From Alicyclobacillus acidocaldarius subsp. acidocaldarius Tc-4-1 (lineage in GTDB: Bacteria > Bacillota > Bacilli > Alicyclobacillales > Alicyclobacillaceae), in NCBI RefSeq assembly GCF_000219875.1, contig NC_017167.1, forward strand, positions 2,441,361-2,505,360: a stretch of DNA of 64,000 bases, written 5' to 3'. Below are positions 15,291-24,645 of the stretch, one piece after another; position 1 is the first letter of the stretch; the number at the start of each line of letters is the position of its first letter. The notes under the pieces were generated by a model, which was not told the DNA's origin, made no database searches, and was given only the letters and a program-made list of their open reading frames with translations. A program made the translations under genes and the position numbers.

Positions 15291-17423
15291 ATGACTCTGG
15301 ACCATCACGCCCATTTCATCAATCGAGAAGTGAGCTGGCTTCTGTTTAACGAGCGCGTCGCGTTTGAGGCGGCCCGCGGCGACAATCCGCTGTTCGAGCG
15401 GCTCCGCTTTCTCGCCATCTGCGCGTCCAACTTGGACGAATTCTTCATGGTGCGCGTCGCCGGTCTGAAGGACCAACTCAAGCTCGGCGTCGGGCGCCCA
15501 GACAACAAGACCGGCATGACGGCCGCGCAACAACTGGCCGAAGTGGCCAACCGAGCACACGCGCACGTGAGCCACCTGTATCGACTGTGGAACAAGACCC
15601 TGCTCCCCGCGCTCCGAAAAGAGGGCATCGAAATTGTCCAACCAAGTCAACTGACCCATGCGCAGCGCGCACACCTTGAGGAGTACTACCATCACCACGT
15701 CTTCCCGGTGCTGACGCCCCTTGCGGTCGATGCGAGCCATCCGTTTCCGCTTCTCGCGAATCGTTCGCTGAACATCGCAGTCCTTTTGGAGCCCATCGCC
15801 GTCCGCCTGCCCCACGAGTCGCCGCTGTTTGCCGTCGTTCAGGTGCCAAGCGTCCTCCCGCGGTACCTCGAGCTGCCCACGAATGGCCGCAAGCGAGTGT
15901 TCGTCCTGCTCGAGGCCGTGATCGAGATGTTCATCGACACACTCTTCCCCGGGCACACCGTGCTCGAGCACGCGTGCTTCCGCATCACGCGCAACGCCGA
16001 CATTACGGTGGACGAGGAGAGCGCGGAGGATCTGCTCGAGGAGATCGAACGAGAGGTCAAAAAGCGCAATCGGGGCGCGGCAGTGCGGCTCGAAGTCCAG
16101 AACTCCATGTCGTCCGAGCTTGTCGAAACTCTGCGGGATTGGCTTGAACTCGAGGCGGAGGACATCTACGCCATCGACGGGCCGCTGGATCTCACGTTCC
16201 TCATGCGCTTCTCGGCGATGCCCGAATACGCCCACCTTCGCTTCTCGCCCATCTCGCCGCAGGTGCCGCCCGACTTCATCGGGGAAACCGGCTTGTTCGA
16301 GGCCATCGCCAAGCGGGACATCCTGCTGTTTCACCCCTACGAATCGTTCGATCCCGTCGTTCACTTCATCCATCTCGCCGCGAACGATCCGCAGGTCCTC
16401 GCCATCAAGCAGACGCTGTACCGCGTGAGCGGGAATTCTCCCATTGTCCACGCGCTCGCGCGGGCGGCGGAAAATGGCAAGCAGGTGACCGTCCTGGTGG
16501 AGCTCAAGGCCCGGTTTGATGAGGAGAACAACATCGTCTGGGCGAAGAAACTGGAGGAGGCCGGCTGCCACGTGATCTACGGCCTCGTGGGGCTCAAGAC
16601 GCACAGCAAAATCGCGCTTGTCGTGCGGCGCGAAGGCGAGCGGATCGTCCGCTACGTCCACCTCAGCACCGGGAACTACAACGACAACACGGCGCGCCTG
16701 TACACGGATCTCGGCATGTTCACTGCGCGTGAAGAGTTCGGCGAGGACGCGTCGCTCTTTTTCAACCACCTCACGGGGTTTGCCGATCCGCCCGCGTGGC
16801 GGCGCATCGCGACGGCTCCGCACGGTCTGAAGGACGCGTTTCTCAAGCTCATCCACCGCGAGATCGATCACGCCCGCGCAGGGCAGCCCGCGCGGATCAT
16901 CGCCAAGATGAACGCGCTGACCGACAAGGACCTCATCCTTGCCCTGTTCGAAGCGTCACAGGCGGGCGTCGAGATCGATCTCCTGGTGCGCGGAATTTGC
17001 TGCCTGCGCCCGGGGATCCCCGGCGTGAGCGATCACATCCGCGTGTCGAGCATCGTCGGGCGCTTTCTCGAGCACAGCCGCATCTACTACTTCCTGAACG
17101 GGGGCGAGGAAGAGTACTATCTCGCGAGCGCCGACTGGATGACGCGCAACATGGTCAGCCGCGTCGAAATTCTGTTTCCGGTGCTGCAGGACAATCTCAA
17201 GCAGCGCCTGAAGCACATTCTCGACGTGCAGCTCCGGGACAACGTCAACCGCTGGATCCTCGCGGCCAACGGCCAGTACGAGAAAGTCGAGCCCAGGCCC
17301 GGCGAGCCGAAGGTCGCGTCGCAAATGCAATTCTATCTCGAAGCGTGCGGCGCGGCGGACGAGACGGCGAAGGCGATTGCGGAGTCGATGATCCCGCGCA
17401 CGCCCCCGCGCCTCCTGCCGTAA
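15291..17423 (+). CDS. ppk1: Polyphosphate kinase
   Basis: The product has 710 residues, the normal size for Ppk1. The ATG at 15291 has AGGGATGGGA upstream; an ATG four codons earlier (15279) is an alternative. Landmarks are FINREVSWLLFNERV and CASNLDEFFMVRVAGL (N-terminal domain), DASHPFPLLANRSLNIAV, the autophosphorylated His in GLKTHSKIALVVR, and the second conserved His in GRFLEHSRIYYF. The enzyme makes inorganic polyphosphate reversibly from ATP. It appears monocistronic, and no ppx gene adjoins. It abuts the convergent gene at 17424 with no gap. Confidence 0.95.
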   Translation: MTLDHHAHFINREVSWLLFNERVAFEAARGDNPLFERLRFLAICASNLDEFFMVRVAGLKDQLKLGVGRPDNKTGMTAAQQLAEVANRAHAHVSHLYRLWNKTLLPALRKEGIEIVQPSQLTHAQRAHLEEYYHHHVFPVLTPLAVDASHPFPLLANRSLNIAVLLEPIAVRLPHESPLFAVVQVPSVLPRYLELPTNGRKRVFVLLEAVIEMFIDTLFPGHTVLEHACFRITRNADITVDEESAEDLLEEIEREVKKRNRGAAVRLEVQNSMSSELVETLRDWLELEAEDIYAIDGPLDLTFLMRFSAMPEYAHLRFSPISPQVPPDFIGETGLFEAIAKRDILLFHPYESFDPVVHFIHLAANDPQVLAIKQTLYRVSGNSPIVHALARAAENGKQVTVLVELKARFDEENNIVWAKKLEEAGCHVIYGLVGLKTHSKIALVVRREGERIVRYVHLSTGNYNDNTARLYTDLGMFTAREEFGEDASLFFNHLTGFADPPAWRRIATAPHGLKDAFLKLIHREIDHARAGQPARIIAKMNALTDKDLILALFEASQAGVEIDLLVRGICCLRPGIPGVSDHIRVSSIVGRFLEHSRIYYFLNGGEEEYYLASADWMTRNMVSRVEILFPVLQDNLKQRLKHILDVQLRDNVNRWILAANGQYEKVEPRPGEPKVASQMQFYLEACGAADETAKAIAESMIPRTPPRLLP

Positions 17424-17939
17424 TCAGGGCTGAACCAACGCGTGCCACCGCTCGTTCCGTGCCCGAAGCATCTGCTCGACCTCATCGATGGTCTGCGGCG
17501 AGAGCGCCTGCATCTTCTCGGCGATCTCGCCGTCCATCCGAGCGAGCTCATTGAGCAGTCCTTCATGCTCCGCTCGACCGTGAAAAACATACTCGTCCGG
17601 TGGCACCGGCGCCGACAGCGCAAGGGTCCGCACCGATTCCACACGCCGGATATAGGCTTCAAGCTCCTTCACAGCCGAGAGCGCCTCGAGGTTCGGGAAC
17701 GGGTCCTCGCGCGTCGGCTGCGGAAGGCGCTTGCGGAGCGACGCCAACTCTTCCCGCAGCTGGGCTAGGTACGCGCCAAACGCCCGATCCATCGCGTTAT
17801 GAAACGCAACCATCCGCTCGCGCAGGCGGAAACGTGGATCACGCATGTTCACGAACCAGGCGTTCATCCAACCCGTGAGAATTTGATTGACCGGCGTCCC
17901 TGGCGACACCGCTATGCCGTACCGCATCAGATCGCTCAT
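17424..17939 (-). CDS. Unknown coiled-coil protein in an operon with an SPFH protein
   Basis: The product has 171 residues, start ATG 17939 behind GAGGAGGCGTTGCG. It is mostly helical. A Glu/Arg-rich region near residues 50-75 (LAQLREELASLRKRLPQ) and another near 130-165 look like coiled coil. No signal peptide or membrane helix is seen. I do not recognise it. It starts 12 bases after the SPFH gene stop, so the two are probably co-translated and may interact. Confidence 0.6.
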   Translation of the reverse strand: MSDLMRYGIAVSPGTPVNQILTGWMNAWFVNMRDPRFRLRERMVAFHNAMDRAFGAYLAQLREELASLRKRLPQPTREDPFPNLEALSAVKELEAYIRRVESVRTLALSAPVPPDEYVFHGRAEHEGLLNELARMDGEIAEKMQALSPQTIDEVEQMLRARNERWHALVQP

Positions 17940-17951
17940 CGCAACGCCTCC

Positions 17952-18782
17952 TCAGTGCTTGCTCTCCACTTGCGTGATGCGGTCGGCCGCGACCTGTGGA
18001 TTCCCGATGAAGAACGGCTCGCCGATAGCCATGTTCGGCGCGGAAATGACGCCCTTTTGCGCCATGATCATCGCCGTGTAATACCGAACCGCGTCGATCT
18101 CCGAAAGCCCAAACGCGCGCAGCGCAATCAACTCCTTCATCCGTTCGTCCCGCGGGTACACGAGCGCCTTCACGTCATTCAGCGTGAGCCCGTAGACCGA
18201 GAGGAACTCTTGAAGGTGCTCCTTCACGAGTTCCAAAATTTCAGGCATGCGTTCATTGACGCGCTCCAATTCGGTCAGTTGCACGATCTTGTTGATGGAC
18301 TGCTCGATGACCGGCCCCGCGTACCAGTTGACCTCCTTCATGCTCACGTAATGGCCTGACATCGGCATGTGCTGCACGAGCTTCAGGGCATCCTCCTTGG
18401 TGTCCACGTGGACGTAACAGCTCACGTGGTAGCCCATCTCCGCCATCTCCTTGGAATAGGCCACGCCCGACACCTCAAGGATGAGCTTCGCCCGGTTGAT
18501 GTATATCACCTCGTACTGCCACGGGCTTTGGCCCCCGAAGAACGCCTGCTGGAACGCGCCAATGATGGGGCGATCCGGCGTCTGGATGACGTACTGTCCC
18601 GTCTCGTACACGTTCAAAATGGCGCCGCGCGACTTCAACACCGCGAAATGATTCGACTCCACCGTGAGCAGCGAGCCGTTGAGAATGCTGTTGTCCGGGT
18701 AGTGGTAGACCAACACGTCCGGTCCCATAATCTCCTTGCCGTCGTTGGTCAGCGTGCTGATGACTTGGCGAATCTGCGGCAT
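17952..18782 (-). CDS. SPFH/band-7 domain protein (YdjI-like)
   Basis: The product has 276 residues from ATG 18782 with AAGGGAGG upstream; an in-frame ATG at 18830 lacks a site. The N-terminal half is strand-rich with GPDVLVYHYPDNSILNGSLLTV and GAFQQAFFGGQSPWQYEVIYIN, typical of the bacterial SPFH family that includes B. subtilis YdjI. The C-terminal part is helical (LELVKEHLQEFLSVYGL). There is no transmembrane anchor and no C-terminal zinc ribbon, which YdjI-like proteins often carry. A membrane-stress or scaffold role is inferred from the family only. Confidence 0.7.
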   Translation of the reverse strand: MPQIRQVISTLTNDGKEIMGPDVLVYHYPDNSILNGSLLTVESNHFAVLKSRGAILNVYETGQYVIQTPDRPIIGAFQQAFFGGQSPWQYEVIYINRAKLILEVSGVAYSKEMAEMGYHVSCYVHVDTKEDALKLVQHMPMSGHYVSMKEVNWYAGPVIEQSINKIVQLTELERVNERMPEILELVKEHLQEFLSVYGLTLNDVKALVYPRDERMKELIALRAFGLSEIDAVRYYTAMIMAQKGVISAPNMAIGEPFFIGNPQVAADRITQVESKH

Positions 18783-18963
18783 CAGGCGTCCTCCCTTGTA
18801 CGAACGATTTCCATTCAACGTTTTCAGCAAAATTCCTAATCATGTTAGACCCATGATACCGCCTCGCACTTAAATTGGGAACCACATTTCGATTAGCTGA
18901 AATTCGTTGCCCCGCGCCATCGAGATAGCGGTAAGATAAAAAGAAAAACGTTGGTGATGGCAG

Positions 18964-20187
18964 ATGGAAACCTGGCAACGAAACCTGGTAGTCCTCTGGA
19001 TTGGGACGCTGCTCACGTCCGCGAGCTACTCCATGGTCATCCCGTTTTTGCCGCTCTTTCTGCTCAAAATCGGGGTGCACCAACACACCGACATCTGGTC
19101 CGGCGCACTCTACAGCGCGGCGTTCGTCGCCGGCGCCATCGCGGCGCCCTACTGGGGCTCGCTCGGGGATCGATACGGTCAGAAGCCGATGATCGTCCGG
19201 GCGGGCTTTGTGCTGTTTGTGATCTATGGCCTGACGGCCTTTGTGCAACATCCGTGGGAACTCCTCGTCCTGCGCACGCTTCAGGGGCTCCTGTCGGGGT
19301 ACATCCCGGGTTCCGTGGCGCTGGTAGGGAGCAACACGCCAGAGGACAAGGTGGGTTACGCGCTATCGACCATCTCCGCCGCGAGTTCCGCGGGCGGCAT
19401 TGTCGGGCCGCTGCTCGGCGGCACCATCGCGCGCCTGTTCGGAAACCGCGTGGCGTTTGGGAGCGCTTCCGTGCTCGTGCTCATCTCCACCCTGCTCGCT
19501 CTCCTCTTCGTGCGAGAGATGAATAAAAAACGCGCCACGTCCCGGCCCTCGGTGCTTGGCGCCATTGGCGGGGCGCTTCACAACAAGCCCCTTCTCACAG
19601 CCCTTTCGCTCAACATGGTGGTCTCATTTTCCATCATGACCATCGAGCCGGTTCTGACCCTGTACATCGCCGAGCTCGATCCGTCCGCGAGCGCGAAGAA
19701 CGCGTCGTTTCTCGCAGGGCTTGTGTTTTCGCTCGCCGGGATCGCGAGCGTAGTGTTCGCGCCGCTCTGGGGCAAGTACGCGGACCGCATCGGCTTCGCA
19801 AAGGTGCTCACCATCGGCCTCGCGGGCGGCGCCGTGTGGACCTTCATGCAGATCCCGTTTCACAACGTGATTGCATTCGCGGCCGTCCGCTTCGTGTACG
19901 GCGCGTTCTTCTGCGCGGTGTACCCGGCCATCAACGGGCTCATCGTGCGCTCGACCGAAACCACGTTTCGCGGCCGTGCCTTCGGACTGAATCAGACGGC
20001 CAACCAGATTGGCAACACGGTCGGGCCGCTGGTGGGTGGCGCCATCGCGGACGCGACGAGCATCCACGGCGTGTTCTGGGTGACCGGCGCGCTGCTCGCC
20101 AGCGTCGCCGCCGGCGCGTACGCACTCATGCGCCACCCAAGCCTCTTGCCCCGGAACGAGCAGGCCCCACACACGCCGGCTCCATAA
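18964..20187 (+). CDS. MFS drug efflux-type transporter
   Basis: The product has 407 residues and about twelve helices. Motif A reads GSLGDRYGQKPMIVRAG near residue 67, with a second copy WGKYADRIGFAKVL. Motif C-like GGIVGPLLGGTIARLFG near 140 is typical of antiporters exporting drugs. Ribosome site GGTGATGG precedes ATG 18964. The substrate is unknown. It is a single gene with a ~180-base divergent gap from the SPFH operon, in which I see no other gene. Confidence 0.8.
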   Translation: METWQRNLVVLWIGTLLTSASYSMVIPFLPLFLLKIGVHQHTDIWSGALYSAAFVAGAIAAPYWGSLGDRYGQKPMIVRAGFVLFVIYGLTAFVQHPWELLVLRTLQGLLSGYIPGSVALVGSNTPEDKVGYALSTISAASSAGGIVGPLLGGTIARLFGNRVAFGSASVLVLISTLLALLFVREMNKKRATSRPSVLGAIGGALHNKPLLTALSLNMVVSFSIMTIEPVLTLYIAELDPSASAKNASFLAGLVFSLAGIASVVFAPLWGKYADRIGFAKVLTIGLAGGAVWTFMQIPFHNVIAFAAVRFVYGAFFCAVYPAINGLIVRSTETTFRGRAFGLNQTANQIGNTVGPLVGGAIADATSIHGVFWVTGALLASVAAGAYALMRHPSLLPRNEQAPHTPAP

Positions 20188-20203
20188 CCGAGCCGCCGCT
20201 CCA

Positions 20204-21400
20204 TCACGCCTCGTCCTGGCCCGTGGGCGCCGCCTCGTCCCCTGCGTGCCTGCGGGCAATCTGGAGCGCCTGCAGCACGGTGTCCATGTCTTTCTTCAGC
20301 GCCTCGTACTGGCGCTTCCAGCGGTCGATTTCGGCGCGGGCGCGATCGTAGCGCGTGTTGGCGGAGTCGAGCAGCGCTTCGAGCTCGATGCACCGCTGGC
20401 GGAGATCGGCGAGTTCCCGCGCCTCCTCCCCGGACTCGTCGACAATCTCGACCTGCTCCAGGTATCGAATCAGCGCCCGCTTCGTAATCCGCTCGCGGCG
20501 CGCGCCGTCGGGCGCCGGCTCGCTAAGCGCATCGACAATTTCGCCCGCGCCTTCGGGCGCCGCCACCGCGAGCCTCTCGACGGCTTCCTCCCGCTTTTCC
20601 GCGGCCTTTGCCGCCATGCGCGTGCGCTGTAGCCCGGCGAGCGTCCGGTGCAACGTGGCCGTGGTCCAGTCTTGCGCGGCGGATTTCGCCTTTTCTTCGC
20701 CCGGCTGTGCTTCGCGCTTGTCCTCAATGCGAGAAAGCACGGCGCGACGCCGCTTTTTCCACGCCTGTTGCAGGCGCGACTTCGTCTCCGAGACGCGGCG
20801 GGACCACATGCCGAAGTTGGAGCCAAACAATCGGCCGAGCGGGCTCCCGTCCGCAGGCCGTTCCTCCACAATGTCCTCGAGCTCAAATTCCCCGCGCCGA
20901 ATGGCGTTCACAAGCGCGTACAGGCACGCCTCGTGGTAGGGTCCGGCGAGATCGAAATGGCGGCACTCCTCGCAGACGAACTGGCCGAGCTTCTGCAGGA
21001 ATTCGTCCGTCAGCCGAGCGGTCCGCGGCACGTGGTAGTAGACGCCGTCGTCGCGATCGTCCACCTCCAGCATGCGACGGCTGCCGAGGCGAAGCGCCGC
21101 CAGTTCCGCCGCGGCCACGTTGATGACGGGGCCCTCCGTCTCCTCGATGACGAGATCCACCCGTCCGTGCGCCTGCTTCTTCTCCCGAAGCGCCTGATAG
21201 ATGTGCATGAGGAGCACATCCTCGGCCTCTTCCTCGGTATCCGGCCAGTCCTTGAGGATGAAGCTGTCCGGATCCCGCTTGGCCTCGATGAACTCGCGCG
21301 CCTCCTGCACGGTCACTTCATTCCCATAATATGTATCATAGAGCGTAATGCCGTATCGAGCGGCGACCTCGAGTGCGTCCATGCCTTTGAGCGTCTTCAC
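20204..21400 (-). CDS. Unknown protein with Cys pair and C-terminal coiled coil
   Basis: The product has 398 residues from GTG 21400 behind GAGGGGACG. It is acidic at the N-terminus (WPDTEEEAEDVLLMHIYQAL). A CEEC motif lies in the middle (GQFVCEECRHFD), with a further Cys in HEACLYAL. Then comes a basic helical stretch around residues 205-225. The C-terminus is a long coiled coil (~310-380, EALLDSANTRYDRARAEIDRW). No membrane helix is seen. I do not recognise it. Its start is preceded by two overlapping inverted repeats. Confidence 0.6.
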   Translation of the reverse strand: MKTLKGMDALEVAARYGITLYDTYYGNEVTVQEAREFIEAKRDPDSFILKDWPDTEEEAEDVLLMHIYQALREKKQAHGRVDLVIEETEGPVINVAAAELAALRLGSRRMLEVDDRDDGVYYHVPRTARLTDEFLQKLGQFVCEECRHFDLAGPYHEACLYALVNAIRRGEFELEDIVEERPADGSPLGRLFGSNFGMWSRRVSETKSRLQQAWKKRRRAVLSRIEDKREAQPGEEKAKSAAQDWTTATLHRTLAGLQRTRMAAKAAEKREEAVERLAVAAPEGAGEIVDALSEPAPDGARRERITKRALIRYLEQVEIVDESGEEARELADLRQRCIELEALLDSANTRYDRARAEIDRWKRQYEALKKDMDTVLQALQIARRHAGDEAAPTGQDEA

Positions 21401-21412
21401 AAGCGTCCCCTC

Positions 21413-21436
21413 GCAATGCCCGAGGCATTGCCTCGG
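21413..21436 (-). promoter_or_regulatory. Overlapping, mutually exclusive inverted repeats before a ribosome binding site
   Basis: GCAATGCC/GGCATTGC (21413-21420 with 21424-21431) and the 17-base palindrome CCGAGGCATTGCCTCGG (21420-21436) share bases, so only one hairpin can form. They lie next to the GAGGGG site of the gene starting at 21400. They could be an operator or a translational switch. Confidence 0.4.
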
Positions 21437-21509
21437 TTTCTACATGGTTCGATCCTATCGGATTCTCCTCGACAGATAAAGCCATCGGGCCTGCGATTTT
21501 TTGGCGATG

Positions 21510-21531
21510 AAAAAAGCCCTGAAACCAGGGC
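21510..21531 (-). terminator. Rho-independent terminator for the gene at 21558-21974
   Basis: On the minus strand, GCCCTG-GTTT-CAGGGC is followed by six T. It lies 27 bases past the stop at 21558. Confidence 0.8.
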
Positions 21532-21557
21532 CTCGCGGAAAGCTTCCTCGCGCGGCG

Positions 21558-21974
21558 TCAGGCGGTTTGATGCGCCGCGCGCAGCGCTCGAAGCAGCTTC
21601 ATCCGACAGTCGGGCTCCAACCAAGGGATCTCCTCCACGACGAGGGACACGACCCGCATCTCATCGTCGCAAGCAAACAGCTTCCCCTCGATCCGGCCGT
21701 CGTCTTGCACGTGTCGAAACCACACGTACCAGCGCCCATTGTGCGCGATGACGCCAGCGACGGGATCGCGCGTCCAGATGACCTCCCCTTCGCTCAGCAA
21801 TTCGTCGATGGTCTGCTCAAAGTGGTTGTGCGCACGGTCCAGAATGTCCTGTCTGCCGAAGCAGTACGCCACCATCTGATCCACCGTCGACAGCATCTCG
21901 ATCGACTCCTTGCGCGAGAGATCTGGAAGGCGAAGGTCTCCGAAGACCAGCATACGCGCGATTTCTCGAATCAT
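21558..21974 (-). CDS. Unknown soluble protein
   Basis: The product has 138 residues from ATG 21974. The N-terminal half is helical (SIEMLSTVDQMVAYCFGRQD). A strand-rich part follows with WTRDPVAGVIAHNGRWYVWFRHVQDDGRIEGKLF split over several strands. No signal or membrane segment is seen. I do not recognise it. It is followed by a good terminator and lies 36 bases downstream of the CotF-like gene, so it may be read from the same sporulation transcript. Confidence 0.5.
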   Translation of the reverse strand: MIREIARMLVFGDLRLPDLSRKESIEMLSTVDQMVAYCFGRQDILDRAHNHFEQTIDELLSEGEVIWTRDPVAGVIAHNGRWYVWFRHVQDDGRIEGKLFACDDEMRVVSLVVEEIPWLEPDCRMKLLRALRAAHQTA

Positions 21975-22010
21975 GATTGAAAGCAGGCGGCCCCGCGCGG
22001 GCCGCCCAAC

Positions 22011-22685
22011 TCATTGGACGTTCGGCGCCTGCGGCATGCCGGGCTGCGCCATCCCCCCGGGCATTTGGTACGAGTCGATCATCGTCTGCGTCGTGTTCTT
22101 CTGCAGCGTCGCGACCTGGTAGTCTCCCTTTTGATTCATGTAGGCGAACAGATCGTACGCCATGCGGTCGCACAGGCTGGCGCTCGTCATGAGGAACGTG
22201 CGGAACTGCGGATTGGCACATTCCAGCGCGAACATGGTGCACATCATTGCGCCGAACTTGTGCAGGTTCAGCGCGACGGCGCAGATGGCGCGATCGGACG
22301 GCGCCTGCGCCTGCAGGTTAGGTGCAGGATACGTGGGATGGCGAAGCCCCAGCTTGGGCTGCGTGTGCATCGACGTCTGGTATCCCTGTCCGCCCATGGG
22401 GCTGTTGGTCTGCAGGACGCGCACGCCCTCGACGTAGTGTTGCTCCATGGCCTGCGCCTGGCGTTCGAGCAGCTGGCGCACCTGAGGGTCCTGCGCGTGA
22501 TGCGCGAGGAAGTTCAGGACCTCGGCGTTCGCCGACGTGGCCTGCAGGACCTCGTTCATCCCGATGATCTCGTGCGCACCAAAGGGCGCGTTGGGCGCAT
22601 TTTGGCCCTGCCCCTGCGATCCCGCCTGGGCGTTCGGCATCATGTTGCCCTGCATGTGAGGCTGCATGTGTGGCTGCTGCTGCAT
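22011..22685 (-). CDS. CotF-like spore coat protein
   Basis: The product has 224 residues. TTAGGAGGTCGAG fixes the start at ATG 22685. The N-terminus is Gln/Met/His-rich and low-complexity (MQQQPHMQPHMQGNMM). Two helical regions then match the CotF family: MNEVLQATSANAEVLNFLAHHA and DRAICAVALNLHKFG...FMTSASLCDRMAYDLFAYMNQKG, ending near MIDSYQMPGGM. CotF-type proteins are made in the mother cell and build into the spore coat. The gene indicates a spore former. A CATACTCAC sequence upstream weakly resembles a sigma-K -10. Confidence 0.75.
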   Translation of the reverse strand: MQQQPHMQPHMQGNMMPNAQAGSQGQGQNAPNAPFGAHEIIGMNEVLQATSANAEVLNFLAHHAQDPQVRQLLERQAQAMEQHYVEGVRVLQTNSPMGGQGYQTSMHTQPKLGLRHPTYPAPNLQAQAPSDRAICAVALNLHKFGAMMCTMFALECANPQFRTFLMTSASLCDRMAYDLFAYMNQKGDYQVATLQKNTTQTMIDSYQMPGGMAQPGMPQAPNVQ

Positions 22686-22830
22686 GACTCGACCTCCTAA
22701 GGTGAGTATGGTGTCGTCGACCTTAGGATGCGCAGGAAACGCAACCGTATGTACGCCAGCCGTGGCAAGATGCGCCGCTTCGTCACGAAATATCATATGA
22801 TGAAAATATAGAGGCTATGTTATGATAAAC

Positions 22831-22840
22831 TTTGATCAAA
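22831..22840. promoter_or_regulatory. Palindrome, candidate operator of the gal operon
   Basis: TTTGATCAAA is a perfect 10-base palindrome lying 18 bases before the DeoR start and just after a TATGAT hexamer. This is a suitable place for autoregulation. Confidence 0.35.
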
Positions 22841-22858
22841 GGGCGCGAGGTGAGAGGG

Positions 22859-23659
22859 GTGTACCCAAAGGAGCGACAGCGTGTGCTTTTGGAACTGCTC
22901 GCGCAGCATGGCTTCGCGTCGTACCGCCAGTTGGCGGAGAAGCTCGGCGTGTCCGAGATCACGGTCCGTCGCGACATGAAAGCGCTCGAAGCACAGGGCC
23001 TCGTCGAGACCGCGTTTGGCGGCGGCCAGGTGGCGCGTGCCGCCCGCGAGCTGCCGTACACCGACAAGCGCGTTCTCCAGATCCCGGAGAAGATGGCCAT
23101 CGCCAAGGCCGCGCTTCGGCAGATTGAATCCGGCATGACCATTGCCATTGCCGCCGGCACGACCACGTGGGTCCTTGCGCAACATATCGCCGGCTTTCAG
23201 AAGCTGACGTTTCTCACCAACTCCGTGAATGTCGCAACCGAGTTGAGCAAGAACGGCTACAGCGACATCTTCCTCACGGGCGGCCAGTTTCGAACGCCGA
23301 GCGACGCCCTCGTGGGCCCCGTGGCCGAGCAGATGATCCGCCAATTCCGGGCGGACATTCTGTTTGTGGGCGCAAGCGGCCTGCACGTCGATCACGGCCT
23401 GTCGACGCCCAATGTGCTCGAAGCCGCGGTCAACCGAGCGATGATGGAACGCGCCGCACGCGTGGTGGTGCTCGCCGATCACACCAAATGGGGTGTAGAG
23501 TCGCTCATGAGCTTCGCGAAACTGAACGAAATCGATGCGCTCATTACGGACCGGTGGCCGGGCGAGGCGGAGGCGACCGCCCTCGCGGACTGCGACGTGG
23601 AGCTCATCGTCGCCGATGCGCCGAACGCCGAATCCTCCCATCGAGGTGATGCCCAATGA
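22859..23659 (+). CDS. DeoR/GlpR-family transcriptional repressor of galactose genes
   Basis: The product has 266 residues from GTG 22859 after GAGGTGAGAG. The N-terminal helix-turn-helix is the DeoR signature (RQRVLLELLAQHGFASYRQLAEKLG, then SEITVRRDMKALEAQGLV). The C-terminal DeoR sensor has AIAAGTTTWVLAQ, LTNSVNVATEL, LTGGQFRTPSDALVGP, FVGASGLHVDHGL and VVLADHTKWG. Its stop overlaps the galT start (ATGA), so it should control galTK in response to a sugar phosphate. Confidence 0.9.
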   Translation: MYPKERQRVLLELLAQHGFASYRQLAEKLGVSEITVRRDMKALEAQGLVETAFGGGQVARAARELPYTDKRVLQIPEKMAIAKAALRQIESGMTIAIAAGTTTWVLAQHIAGFQKLTFLTNSVNVATELSKNGYSDIFLTGGQFRTPSDALVGPVAEQMIRQFRADILFVGASGLHVDHGLSTPNVLEAAVNRAMMERAARVVVLADHTKWGVESLMSFAKLNEIDALITDRWPGEAEATALADCDVELIVADAPNAESSHRGDAQ

Positions 23660-24645
23660 CCGAACTCCGATACAACCCGCTGTTGCGCGACTGGACCATG
23701 GTGGCGTCGAATCGCCACAAGCGCCCGAATCTGCCGAAGGACAACTGCCCATTTTGTCCTGGCTCGGGCAAGGTGCCGGACGACTACGACGTCCTGGCGT
23801 ATGACAACGACTTTCCCGCGCTGTCTCCGAATCCGCCGCAGCCGGACGACGTGGCGACTGAGCTTTATCGCGTTGAACCCGCTTACGGAAAATGCGAAGT
23901 CATTTTATACTCGAAGGAGCACACCACGACGCTGCCCGAACTTCCGGTGGCGCACATTCGCAAGCTCGTGGATCTGTGGACCGAGCGTTTTCGGGATCTG
24001 GCCTCGAATCCACGTCATCAATATGTGCTCATCTTCGAGAATCGCGGCCCTGAGGTCGGCGTCACCATGCCACACCCGCACGGTCAGATCTATGCCTACC
24101 CGTACGTGCCGCAGAAGCTCAGGGTCGAGATGGAGTCGTTTGCGGCACACCGGAAGGAGACCGGCCGCTGCCTCATGTGCGACATCAACCGTGAGGAGGT
24201 CGCGTTTGGCAAGCGGATGCTCGAAGAAACGGAGCACTTTTACGCGTACATCCCGTTCTTCACGGACTACCCGTACGGCGCGTTCATCGCGTCCAAGCGG
24301 CACGTCGGCAGCCTGCTGGAGTTCACGGACGACGAGCGGACGGATCTCGCCCGCATCCTGAAGCGCGTCACGAGCGGCATGGATGCGCTGTTTGACCGCG
24401 AGTTCCCGTACATGATGGTGCTTCACCAGAGCCCTGTGAATCAGGCGGAGCCCGTCGACTTTCACTTTCATATCGAATTCTACCCGCCGCTGCAGACGGC
24501 CACGCGCCTGAAGTACCTCGCGTCGTCGGAGACGGGGGCTTGGGCGCCGTGCAACCCGATGGCGGTCGAGGCGACCGCGCCGCAACTGCGGGAAGCGATT
24601 CAGAAACGAAAGGAAGCGAACCGACATGTCGATCCCCTGGCCTAA
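23656..24645 (+). CDS. galT: Galactose-1-phosphate uridylyltransferase
   Basis: The product has 329 residues and belongs to the class I HIT-type GalT. The active-site motif is MPHPHGQIYAYPYVP near residue 137-150. The zinc-site Cys pair is NCPFCPG near residue 31-36 and a second pair CLMC is near 172. HFHIEFYPPL near the C-terminus carries further ligands. It exchanges UMP between UDP-glucose and galactose-1-phosphate in the Leloir pathway. It overlaps deoR by 4 bases and galK by 20. No galE is in the window. Confidence 0.95.
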   Translation: MTELRYNPLLRDWTMVASNRHKRPNLPKDNCPFCPGSGKVPDDYDVLAYDNDFPALSPNPPQPDDVATELYRVEPAYGKCEVILYSKEHTTTLPELPVAHIRKLVDLWTERFRDLASNPRHQYVLIFENRGPEVGVTMPHPHGQIYAYPYVPQKLRVEMESFAAHRKETGRCLMCDINREEVAFGKRMLEETEHFYAYIPFFTDYPYGAFIASKRHVGSLLEFTDDERTDLARILKRVTSGMDALFDREFPYMMVLHQSPVNQAEPVDFHFHIEFYPPLQTATRLKYLASSETGAWAPCNPMAVEATAPQLREAIQKRKEANRHVDPLA

